Source of the DNA: Candidatus Aminicenantota bacterium
GTDB taxonomy: Bacteria; Acidobacteriota; Aminicenantia; UBA2199
Length of the DNA: 40,776 nt
Assembly (NCBI GenBank): GCA_026393835.1
Contig: JAPKZK010000117.1
Location: 1-40,776 of the forward strand
Direction of reading: 5' to 3'
In this document: one piece after another, positions 25,381 through 31,592 of the stretch
Position numbering within the stretch: position 1 is the stretch's first letter
Layout: each line of letters begins with the position of its first letter
Notes under the pieces: model-generated
The model's database searches: none
Told to the model about the DNA's origin: nothing
What the model saw: the letters and a program-made list of their open reading frames with translations, nothing else
Position numbers and translations under genes: made by a program

Positions 25381-26301
25381 ATGATACGATTTACGGAACA
25401 AAAAGGAAAATTCATCAAACACTGCCCGTGTACGCCCGACGTTGTGCCTTGCGGTTATTACAATCTCAACCTGCATACCGGCTGCCCCTACTGCTGTTCA
25501 TATTGTATTCTCCAGGCCTACCTGGAAACCACGGAGCCCATCTTTTTCACCAATTTCGCCGACATGGAAAAGGAGTTGGAGGAAGTTTCCCGGACCAGGA
25601 AGTATTTACGAATCGGAACCGGGGAGTTGACCGATTCCCTGGCGTTGGACCCCCAGACCGGTTATTCCCATAAAATTCTCGCCGTCTTTGAAAAATTCCC
25701 GGAGATTGTGTTCGAGTTTAAAACCAAATCCAGCCGCGTTGAAAACCTCATCGCTTATAAAAATAAATTAAAAAACATCGTGGTTTCGTGGTCATTGAAT
25801 CCGCGGGAGGTCATTGAGCGGGAGGAGCTTTTAACCCCGGACCTTATTTCACGGTTGGGGGCCCTTGAAAAAATCCTGGCCCATGGGTATAAGATCGGTA
25901 TTCATTTCGATCCCATGGTTATATTTGAAGGATGGCAGGCCGCTTACCTGGAGTTGGTGAAAGAGATCGCAAAGATTGTCGATCCATCGCGAATAGCGTG
26001 GTGGAGTTTGGGGGCGCTGCGGTTTCCCTATTCCTTGCGGGAGCATATCTTTAAGCATCGGGGTTCCCGTTTATTCGAGGGAGAGTTGGTTAAGGGGCAT
26101 GACGGCAAGTACCGGTATTTCAAGCCTTTGCGAATCCAATTGTTTCGTTACATGAAACAAATCATCCAGGCGAATATTTCAAAAGATGCGCCGCTTTATC
26201 TTTGTATGGAAGATAAGGAAGTGTGGGAAGAGATATTCCCCGAAATTCCCCCCGATGAAGAGGCCATCAACAAATACCTTTACCAATCCGCTTTAAAATA
26301 A
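25381..26301 (+). CDS. SPL-family radical SAM protein
   Basis: 306 residues resembling spore photoproduct lyase. The cluster-binding motif is CPYCCSYC (C35, C39, C42; CX3CX2C), inside NLHTGCPYCCSYCILQAYL, typical of this subgroup. Later blocks also fit: RIGTGELTDSLALDP, FEFKTKSS, VVSWSLNP, IGIHFDPMVIFEGW and WWSLGALRFP. True lyases repair the UV spore photoproduct, but many non-sporulating bacteria carry homologues of unknown substrate. No good ribosome site precedes the ATG, 13 bp after the peptidase stop, so coupling is likely. Exact DNA-repair function is inference. Confidence 0.85.
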   Translation: MIRFTEQKGKFIKHCPCTPDVVPCGYYNLNLHTGCPYCCSYCILQAYLETTEPIFFTNFADMEKELEEVSRTRKYLRIGTGELTDSLALDPQTGYSHKILAVFEKFPEIVFEFKTKSSRVENLIAYKNKLKNIVVSWSLNPREVIEREELLTPDLISRLGALEKILAHGYKIGIHFDPMVIFEGWQAAYLELVKEIAKIVDPSRIAWWSLGALRFPYSLREHIFKHRGSRLFEGELVKGHDGKYRYFKPLRIQLFRYMKQIIQANISKDAPLYLCMEDKEVWEEIFPEIPPDEEAINKYLYQSALK

Positions 26302-26349
26302 ATAGCCACGGACAAAACGGCAACACGGACAAACACGGACAATTATTAT

Positions 26350-26410
26350 CAAAAGTTTTAGGAAGTCCAGAAACCCTTTTCAAAAGGGTTTTTGGTCGTC
26401 GAAGACAAAG
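26350..26410 (-). repeat. Hairpin repeat, copy D
   Basis: Plus-strand reading: CAAAAGTTTTAGGAAGT, then the stem CCAGAAACCCTTTT (26367-26380) with AAAAGGGTTTTTGG (26382-26395; one G-T pair), then GTCGTCGAAGACAAAG. On the minus strand the head is CTTTGTCTTCGACGACC, as in copy E. Confidence 0.7.
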
Positions 26411-26411
26411 G

Positions 26412-26440
26412 TTGCCAAAAACCTTCCTTATTGTTATAAT
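26412..26440 (+). promoter_or_regulatory. Promoter of the PAS gene, probably leaderless
   Basis: TTGCCA (26412-26417), 17-bp spacer, perfect TATAAT (26435-26440). The ATG follows after only 6 nt, leaving no room for a ribosome site. Confidence 0.65.
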
Positions 26441-26446
26441 CATCCC

Positions 26447-26803
26447 ATGAAAAAAGAAATGTGGACCAAAGAGTTTCCGGCAGCCATTACGGTTTGTAAT
26501 ACCGATGGCGTGATTATTGAAATGAATGAGGCGGCGGCCAAAGTTTTTGAAAAAGATGGCGGCGCCGAATTGATGGGGAAAAATGCCCTTGACTGTCACC
26601 CTGAACCGGCCAGGACGAAGATGCGGCAAATGTTGGAAAATCCCGCTCCCAATGCGTATACCATTGAGAAGGACGGGCAGAAAAAATTAATTTACCAGTG
26701 CCCCTGGTATGAAAATAATGAATTTCGCGGCATCGTGGAACTTTCCTTCCCCATTCCCGATCAAATGCCCCATTTCAAAAGGCAGGCGGCGCCTGCAGCC
26801 TAA
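26447..26803 (+). CDS. Stand-alone PAS-domain protein
   Basis: 118 residues making up a single PAS domain with no output domain. Visible: FPAAITVCNTDGVIIEMNEAAAKVFEKDGGAELMGKNALDCHPEPARTKMRQML, then YTIEKDGQKKLIYQCPWYENNEFRGIVELSFPIP, the usual beta-sheet half. The DCHP motif occurs in PAS domains related to DUF438-type sensors; a Cys-His pair there could contact a cofactor, which is inference. Such proteins may pass a signal by binding another protein. No kinase or regulator partner is adjacent. The promoter lies against the start codon. Confidence 0.75.
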   Translation: MKKEMWTKEFPAAITVCNTDGVIIEMNEAAAKVFEKDGGAELMGKNALDCHPEPARTKMRQMLENPAPNAYTIEKDGQKKLIYQCPWYENNEFRGIVELSFPIPDQMPHFKRQAAPAA

Positions 26804-26823
26804 GAAAATTTTTCCTTTTACTG

Positions 26824-26852
26824 TTGACAAAAACAGCAGTAATGCATATACT
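26824..26852 (+). promoter_or_regulatory. Strong promoter of the second toxin-antitoxin pair
   Basis: Perfect TTGACA (26824-26829), 17-bp spacer, TATACT (26847-26852). GGAGG (26866-26870) lies 4 nt before the ATG at 26875. Confidence 0.8.
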
Positions 26853-26874
26853 GGTTATGGATAACGGAGGTGCC

Positions 26875-27126
26875 ATGAATAGCAGTGCCTTAAATTACAG
26901 GGCAATGGTATTAAAAGAATTAACGAAAGTCCCTGAAGAATTTATACCATTCATATTTGAGCAGATCAAGGCATATAATGACGGGTTAAAACGAAAAAAA
27001 ACCAAAAGGCAATCTCCTACCAGGAGGTTAATGGGCCTTGCCGGCGCCCTTGAAAATCCCGAACGTTTAAATGCCAAACAATATAAAAAGAAAATTGTCG
27101 ATGAATATCTCGCTCAAAACAGATAA
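26875..27126 (+). CDS. Antitoxin-like protein paired with a PIN toxin
   Basis: 83 residues from the ATG at 26875 (GGAGG 4 nt upstream); an upstream extension would cover the promoter and is rejected. It lies 6 bp before a PIN gene, the standard VapBC order. The protein is very basic in the middle (RKKTKRQSPTRRLMG) and has an N-terminal helix-rich part with LTKVPEEFIPFIFEQIK. The stretch around GLAGALENPERLNAKQYKKKIVDEYLAQNR is likely the toxin-binding tail. I cannot name the DNA-binding fold. Unrelated in sequence to the antitoxin at 430-690. Confidence 0.7.
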   Translation: MNSSALNYRAMVLKELTKVPEEFIPFIFEQIKAYNDGLKRKKTKRQSPTRRLMGLAGALENPERLNAKQYKKKIVDEYLAQNR

Positions 27127-27132
27127 ATCCCA

Positions 27133-27528
27133 ATGCATCTGATCGATACAAATATCTTCCTCGAATTACTATTGGGCCAGGGTAAAAGCCAAAAGGCACA
27201 AGAAATACTGAGCCAGGTGGAATCCGGGGAACTTAACGTTGTTATTTCAGGGTTCTCACTGCACTCAATCGAATTTATCTTGTGCGTAAAGAAAAAGAAT
27301 GACATATTGAAAGAGTTCATCCAGGCTCTGAATGAGTTCCCTAATTTATCTGTTTATCATACCACTCTTGAAGAGGACATAAAAATCCTTGAAATTGTAG
27401 AGCGGACATCCCTGGATTTCGATGATGCCAATCAATATTATATTGCTAAAAAGTTCAATGCAGAGATCATTACCTTTGATAAAGATTTCAAAGTCATCCG
27501 GGATGTGAAAGTTCGGATTCTAAAATAA
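27133..27528 (+). CDS. vapC: PIN-domain ribonuclease toxin, VapC type
   Basis: 131 residues. PIN acidic residues are all present: D5 in HLIDTNIFLELL, E47 in LHSIEFIL, D98 in LDFDDANQYYIAKK and D116 in ITFDKDF. The DTN opening is canonical, unlike the first toxin in this window. Expected to be a Mg2+-dependent endoribonuclease neutralised by the upstream antitoxin. Starts 6 bp after the antitoxin stop with no ribosome site of its own. The two VapC proteins here differ enough that they were probably acquired separately. Confidence 0.88.
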   Translation: MHLIDTNIFLELLLGQGKSQKAQEILSQVESGELNVVISGFSLHSIEFILCVKKKNDILKEFIQALNEFPNLSVYHTTLEEDIKILEIVERTSLDFDDANQYYIAKKFNAEIITFDKDFKVIRDVKVRILK

Positions 27529-27626
27529 GCAGTCCTTTGGTACTTAATCAGAATATCAAGAGATGAGTCGGGAGACGGCAACTGTTTTTTTCGTGGTTAT
27601 TCGTGTAATTCGTGGGTCCTCTTTTT

Positions 27627-28043
27627 TCAGCTTGATGCGACAGGCGGTTTTTTTGTTTTCATGGCGATATCCACCAGCTCTTTATGGTCTTCTTTGAATT
27701 TGTAGAAAAGGACCAGCACTTCATGGCGCAGTAAAGGAATATGCTTCATGTGGTCCAGGAGTTCATCCACATCCTCGCCCAGGGGGCCTACCCCGGTTTT
27801 TTCTTTTTCACTGTACCACATGGGGCCCCTATTGGTGATCAACCAGTCCAGGGAAAAGTCGTTGGCCATTGCCAGTCTATACAGCGATATCATTTGCGGG
27901 GAAGTACGTCCGCTTTCATAGCGTGAATAGCTGGTCCTGTAAGCGCCCAGGTAGTCGGCCATTTCGTTTTGAGAAAACTTAAAAGGTTCCCGGGCTTTTC
28001 TCAATCGTTCACCGATTTCTCTTAATAATGATTTTCTATCCAT
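27627..28043 (-). CDS. XRE-family transcriptional regulator
   Basis: 138 residues. The N-terminal helix-turn-helix is complete: LREIGERLRKAREPFKFSQNEMADYLGAYRTSYSRYESGRTSP (about 7-49). It is followed by LDWLITNRGPMWYSEKEK and a C-terminal helical part with IPLLRHEVLVLFYKFKEDH. Ribosome site AGAGG before the ATG at 28043. The promoter (28078-28106) carries a 10-bp palindrome next to the -10 box, suggesting autoregulation. The 21-bp tandem array begins 12 bp upstream of its -35 box. A truncated paralogue lies at 6507-6920. Target genes are unknown; repressor function is inferred from the family. Confidence 0.88.
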   Translation of the reverse strand: MDRKSLLREIGERLRKAREPFKFSQNEMADYLGAYRTSYSRYESGRTSPQMISLYRLAMANDFSLDWLITNRGPMWYSEKEKTGVGPLGEDVDELLDHMKHIPLLRHEVLVLFYKFKEDHKELVDIAMKTKKPPVASS

Positions 28044-28067
28044 TTTTCAACCTCTTTAGGAGTATTT

Positions 28068-28077
28068 ACAAGCTTGT
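28068..28077. promoter_or_regulatory. Putative operator palindrome ACAAGCTTGT
   Basis: A perfect 10-bp palindrome lies directly downstream of the -10 box of the XRE gene's promoter, covering the expected transcription start. Its position fits autorepression by the adjacent XRE protein. Confidence 0.45.
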
Positions 28078-28106
28078 ATTATACGTCAAAATAGAATGAA
28101 AACCAA
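28078..28106 (-). promoter_or_regulatory. Promoter of the XRE regulator
   Basis: On the minus strand TTGGTT (28101-28106), 17-bp spacer, TATAAT (28078-28083). The leader is about 30 nt with AGAGG before the start. Confidence 0.6.
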
Positions 28107-28117
28107 CACTTTTTTTG

Positions 28118-28537
28118 ATTTTGTTGCAGATTGGCGAGAAAATAATGCCGGATGCAGAGATATTGTTGCTTCATACAGAGCCCCCTTTGCTTCATACAAA
28201 TTCCCCAGTGCGGAACACCGACTTATTAGCGCACATTGCAGAGACATAATTGCTTACAAGCGATATATCAGCGCTGATTAAAGTTATATTAGCGCCGCCT
28301 AAAGCTATATTGATGCTCACTAAAGATATATTGTTGCTTCATATAGATTTATCTTTGCTTCATATAGATTTTCTATTGCTTCTTAAAGATTTTTTGTCGC
28401 CTCTTGCAGTTTTATTGATGCCGAGTAAAGATTTTTTGTTGCCGGTTGCCGAGTTCCCTGGGTTGATTAGAGTTTGATTTGTTGTACATGAAGATTTATT
28501 AAGGCCGGATACAGTGGGATCAGGGCCCACGTGAGTC
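28118..28537 (+). repeat. Degenerate 21-bp tandem array, about 20 units
   Basis: Twenty head-to-tail units in strict 21-bp register, starting at 28118, 28139, 28160 and so on to 28517, with consensus near ATATTGTTGCTTCATAAAGAT. Column 9 is G in 19 units, column 10 is C in 18, and column 19 is G in 19; the other columns vary widely. In one frame most units read as the heptapeptide IxASYR(D/F): Ala codon GCN with all four wobble bases and Arg as both AGA and CGA. The fifth codon is often TAA. An ORF from 28096 to 28281 covers the first eight units without a stop. No transposase or plasmid replication gene is near. See findings. Confidence 0.85.
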
Positions 28538-28684
28538 TGTCTCGGCCTGTTTCATCATTCATCATTCCATTTCTCCTTCCCATCTTATCTTCCGCCTTTT
28601 CTTTTCTGTGAATAAACCATTAGGAAAAATCAAAGCCAGGCCGGGGAGGGAAAAAGGGCAGTCGAAAAAAGGACCCCCTATTTT

Positions 28685-28783
28685 TACAAGGCATTCATAG
28701 ACAATAAATGGGAAAAAGTCAAGGCGATCAACAGGGAAAAGTAGTAAAAATACAAGGCAATCGACAGGTAGCCAGGGAAAATC
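28685..28783 (+). repeat. Degenerate 33-bp tandem array, three clear units
   Basis: Units at 28685-28717, 28718-28750 and 28751-28783 share TACAAGGCAATC followed by GACAGG or similar and a GGGAAAA-type end. Looser copies may extend left to about 28630. In one frame they read KAI(D/N)-containing 11-residue repeats interrupted by stops. The stretch between the two arrays (28538-28630) shows nothing I can name. Confidence 0.5.
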
Positions 28784-28794
28784 AGCGCGGTATT

Positions 28795-29070
28795 TTACTT
28801 TTTCTTTTTAATAACAATGTGCACTTGCTCGGCTAATTTCTGCTGTAACCACAGATTCGCCAAAGTCTCAACCTTCACCCCGCGCAATTTCGCTTGCGTT
28901 TCTACTAAAGAAAGCAATCCTTCCTCAATGGGTACGGTACATGAGACGTGAAATTTGACATCAGGGGCATCAGGGGCATCATAGTCTGTAAAATCGCGTG
29001 CATTCCAAAATTCCCCCATTTTTTCAAGGGAATCTGCTTTTGAAATGCTGCTCAATTTACGCTTAATCAT
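28795..29070 (-). CDS. CopG-family antitoxin-like protein without a visible toxin
   Basis: 91 residues from the ATG at 29070. It resembles the BrnA/CopG-antitoxin group: KADSLEKMGEFWNARDFTDYDAPDAPDVKFHVS, where the FWxxxDFTDY block is characteristic, followed by a ribbon-helix-helix with RGVKVETLANLWLQQKLAEQ. The start at 29070 is chosen because the promoter at 29077-29105 ends 6 nt before it; the longer ORF upstream is not protein-like. Such antitoxins usually follow a BrnT or similar toxin, but none is present upstream or downstream. It may act as an orphan repressor, or be the remains of a broken pair. Divergent from the RiPP precursor gene. Confidence 0.75.
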   Translation of the reverse strand: MIKRKLSSISKADSLEKMGEFWNARDFTDYDAPDAPDVKFHVSCTVPIEEGLLSLVETQAKLRGVKVETLANLWLQQKLAEQVHIVIKKKK

Positions 29071-29076
29071 GAATTT

Positions 29077-29105
29077 AGAATAGAAGAATAATGGAAAAAA
29101 GTCAA
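29077..29105 (-). promoter_or_regulatory. Promoter of the CopG-type gene, probably leaderless
   Basis: On the minus strand TTGACT (29100-29105), 17-bp spacer, TATTCT (29077-29082), then 6 nt to the ATG. Confidence 0.6.
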
Positions 29106-29282
29106 TAATTTTCTTGTTCTCATTCCTCTCCATCCTCCATCCTGTTGAGGCGTGACTCTTGCCTGTCCTCTTCCCCCCTTGTAGGGGAAGACCCCCCGAG
29201 GTTGCCCTTTTATAGCCTAATCTTCCGCGCTTTTCTGCAGCGTCCGGAAAGTTTTCTGGGGTGTGATCAGAATAAATAGCCA

Positions 29283-29311
29283 TTGAATTCTATTAAAATT
29301 TATGTTACATT
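29283..29311 (+). promoter_or_regulatory. Candidate promoter of the RiPP precursor gene
   Basis: TTGAAT (29283-29288), a 17-bp spacer ending in TGT (extended -10 context), TACATT (29306-29311). The leader contains AAAGGAG (29340-29346) 7 nt before the ATG. Confidence 0.45.
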
Positions 29312-29353
29312 GAATATTCTGTTAAATACAAAAAAAACAAAAAGGAGATCAAA

Positions 29354-29575
29354 ATGAAAATCAAAAAAGTAGCCAGGAAGCTATCATTAAAAAAAGAAAC
29401 CATTTCCAACTTGAACTCTGCGGAAATGGATGTGATTAAGGGTGGAACCACCTCAGATACGACAGTTTCGGTGAGTTGTAGTTGCCCACCTCCCACTTAT
29501 CAGTGCCCGTCGGAGACTGTTTGTAACACTCATGTTTATCCATGTACAGGAACAATACGGATTCCCTATGAATAG
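29354..29575 (+). CDS. Gly-Gly-leader RiPP precursor, class I lanthipeptide-like
   Basis: 73 residues. The leader MKIKKVARKLSLKKETISNL with the following NSAEMDVIKGG (GG at 30-31) matches the KLxLxKETIxxL...(K/R)GG pattern of Bacteroidota-type natural-product precursors. The 42-residue core after GG holds five Cys (42, 44, 51, 57, 64) and about twelve Ser/Thr, including VSVSCSCPPPTYQC, as expected for lanthionine formation. A good ribosome site (AAAGGAG) precedes the ATG. No LanB/LanC, LanM, protease or transporter lies in the window, so modification enzymes must be elsewhere or absent. A non-lanthipeptide use of the leader (for example a secreted Cys-rich peptide exported by a Gly-Gly peptidase ABC transporter) is possible. 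Confidence 0.75.
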   Translation: MKIKKVARKLSLKKETISNLNSAEMDVIKGGTTSDTTVSVSCSCPPPTYQCPSETVCNTHVYPCTGTIRIPYE

Positions 29576-29847
29576 CCACAAATTTGCCTGGAACCTTTCC
29601 TGAAGGCCTGAAGAGAAAAGGGGACTCCCTGGTATATACCCGTATCCAGGAGCAGAGCTTTAATTTCTTATCATTTAACTGTGCGCCCAAAGCTACACCC
29701 CTGGCGGCGGTGTAATAAACTTTATGAGCCAATCCCGCTTTTACCCTTCTTGTTTCCAGCGAGTTAATTCTTTATTGACCGCTCGTTCCATAATTTTTTT
29801 ATAACCTCATTTTCAAGTCAATCAGTAGGTCTGAATTCTGTTAAGTA

Positions 29848-29907
29848 TTGTCTTCGACGACCAGAAACCCTTTCGAGAAAGGGTTTCTGGACTTCCCAAA
29901 GCTTTTA
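29848..29907 (+). repeat. Hairpin repeat, copy E
   Basis: Head TTGTCTTCGACGA, a 14-bp perfect stem CCAGAAACCCTTTC (29861-29874) with GAAAGGGTTTCTGG (29877-29890), a GA loop, and the tail ACTTCCCAAAGCTTTTA. It lies 23 bp beyond the rph stop codon, in convergent orientation. The rest of the 29576-29930 gap shows nothing I can name. Confidence 0.75.
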
Positions 29908-29930
29908 ATTATTAGAAGTTTTTAGGGGCG

Positions 29931-30641
29931 TCATCCCCCAACTTTTTTCAGGGTGCTGATGATTTCCAGGTTTTTCTCGATTCCCAGGTCGATGACTTTT
30001 TGAAAAATATCCTTTGCCAGCGGCTTACCTTCGCAAAAAACCTGGGCTTCCACGATGTCCCCCTTTTCCGAAGAGACGATATTGATATCCATATCGGCGC
30101 CGGAATCTTCCGGGTAAGTCATGTCCACCAGTATGTCATTGTTTTTGACGCCGATGGATATCGCGGCAATCCACTGGATGGGCGGCAATTCGCGGATCAG
30201 GTTCTCATAGACCAGCCAACGCAGCGCTTTAAACAACGCCAACATGCCGCCGTTAATGGCGGCGCACCGCGTACTACCGTCGGCCTGCAGTACGTCCGTA
30301 TCGATATAAATGGTCTTGCCGTCGATAGTCTTCAGGTTAAAAGTGGTGCGCAGCGCACGACTGATAAACCGCTGAATCTCGATGTTCCGACTGTTGGGTT
30401 TCTGCCGCTCCCGTTGGGTTCGCTGACTGCCGGTGGCGCCGGGAAGCATGGCGTACTCCGCCGCGACCCACCCCTTGCCGCTGAACTTCAGGAAAGGGGG
30501 AACTCTCGGCTCATAGGTGGCGGTGCACAATACCCGCGTGTCCCCCTGCTCTACCAACACCGACCCAGGTATATTTTTTATGTAATCCACGGTTAATTTC
30601 ATCTCCCGCGCCTGTTCATTTTCTCTGCCATCATGTCTCAT
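29931..30641 (-). CDS. rph: Ribonuclease PH
   Basis: 236 residues, family-typical length. A phosphate-dependent 3'-5' exoribonuclease that trims tRNA 3' ends; it forms a hexamer. Conserved stretches: GDTRVLCTATYEPRVPPFLK, GWVAAEYAMLPGATGSQRTQRERQKPNSRNIEIQRFISRALR (substrate-binding basic region), DTDVLQADGSTRCAAINGG, and VDMTYPEDSGADMDINIV (metal-binding Asp residues). Ribosome site AAGGAGAG precedes the ATG. It follows lpxL by 12 bp on the same strand, so it is the last gene of the waaA-lpxK-lpxL-rph run. Hairpin copy E lies downstream. Confidence 0.96.
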   Translation of the reverse strand: MRHDGRENEQAREMKLTVDYIKNIPGSVLVEQGDTRVLCTATYEPRVPPFLKFSGKGWVAAEYAMLPGATGSQRTQRERQKPNSRNIEIQRFISRALRTTFNLKTIDGKTIYIDTDVLQADGSTRCAAINGGMLALFKALRWLVYENLIRELPPIQWIAAISIGVKNNDILVDMTYPEDSGADMDINIVSSEKGDIVEAQVFCEGKPLAKDIFQKVIDLGIEKNLEIISTLKKVGG

Positions 30642-30653
30642 GGTTTTCTCTCC

Positions 30654-31592
30654 TTATGGTTTAATTCGCGGCCTGGTTTTCCAACGATTGTGGAACCAGA
30701 ACCACTGCTCCGGGTACTTTCTTACGTTTTCTTCGATAATGCGGGCGCATTCCTGGGTTAATTGCCTTATGTCACTCTCCGGGTTGCCGGCGCCTTTAAA
30801 ATCGATTTCTTCCAATAGCTCCAGGACGATTTTATCCCTTTCATAGTGCAAGAAAAGCGGGATCACCGGGATGCTTTTTTTAAGGTGCAACTGGCTGACC
30901 GAAGGCACCGCGCCCACTTGCCTACCGAAGAAATCAACGAAAACGGCCTCCCGGCCGATGGTGTTCTGGTCGATCAACAAGTAAACCACCCGGTTCTGCT
31001 CCAACATCTTTAATATAGTGCGGAGCGAATTTTTCTTGTAAATGACCGTGGACCCCATGCGCTCCCTGAACCGACGGACTAATTTTTCCACCAACGGGTT
31101 GTTCATCTCCCTGGCAATACTGATGATCGTCGTATTCAACTGCCGGCTGAGGATAAAAGGAACCAGTTCCCAATTACCGAAATGGCCGGAGAACAGGATA
31201 ACGCCTTTCTTTTTTTCCAGGGCTTTCTCAAGCGCCCGGAAATTGCGGACCTCGATCTCTTTTAAAATCCTTTCCGGCTTCTTTTTTACGAACATGAAAA
31301 CGATCTCTACGAAAATAGAGGCAAAGTGTTTATATACAGCGTCTTCTAATTGTGAATTCTCAGCCCCGCTGTGGTTGGGGAAAGCGATTTGCAAATTTTT
31401 TTCCACTACCCCGCGGTATCTTTTACTGATCTGCCGCCCCAGGAACGCCAGTATTTTCTTGTTCACCTGCGCCATGAAAAGCGGCGACGCCTTTACCAGG
31501 TAGATAAAGGCCAAAAAAAATACATATTCGACTCTATGTCTGAAGATTATTTTGTTTTCCTGCATATTCCGCATATTCCGCATATTTCGCAT
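30654..31592 (-). CDS. lpxL: LpxL/HtrB-type lipid A acyltransferase
   Basis: Up to 312 residues. The catalytic HX4(D/E) motif is SGHFGNWELVPF, and the family ending WFWFHNRWKTRP is present. An N-terminal hydrophobic segment (YVFFLAFIYLVKASPLFMA) anchors it in the inner membrane. Family members add secondary acyl chains to Kdo2-lipid A, which fits the upstream waaA and lpxK. Four in-frame ATGs (31592, 31583, 31574, 31565) lie in a 9-bp tandem repeat within the end of lpxK; conserved sequence begins after the last, so 31565 is as likely as 31592. Chain length and acyl site (LpxL or LpxM role) cannot be told from sequence. Confidence 0.9.
   Translation of the reverse strand: MRNMRNMRNMQENKIIFRHRVEYVFFLAFIYLVKASPLFMAQVNKKILAFLGRQISKRYRGVVEKNLQIAFPNHSGAENSQLEDAVYKHFASIFVEIVFMFVKKKPERILKEIEVRNFRALEKALEKKKGVILFSGHFGNWELVPFILSRQLNTTIISIAREMNNPLVEKLVRRFRERMGSTVIYKKNSLRTILKMLEQNRVVYLLIDQNTIGREAVFVDFFGRQVGAVPSVSQLHLKKSIPVIPLFLHYERDKIVLELLEEIDFKGAGNPESDIRQLTQECARIIEENVRKYPEQWFWFHNRWKTRPRIKP

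Noticed and set aside
28118..28537. CRISPR array
   Set aside because: Units are contiguous at 21 bp with no unique spacers between identical repeats, and no cas gene is near.
29436..29732. 98-codon minus-strand ORF overlapping the RiPP precursor
   Set aside because: It begins at a TTG without ribosome site, overlaps a well-supported gene and resembles no protein I know.
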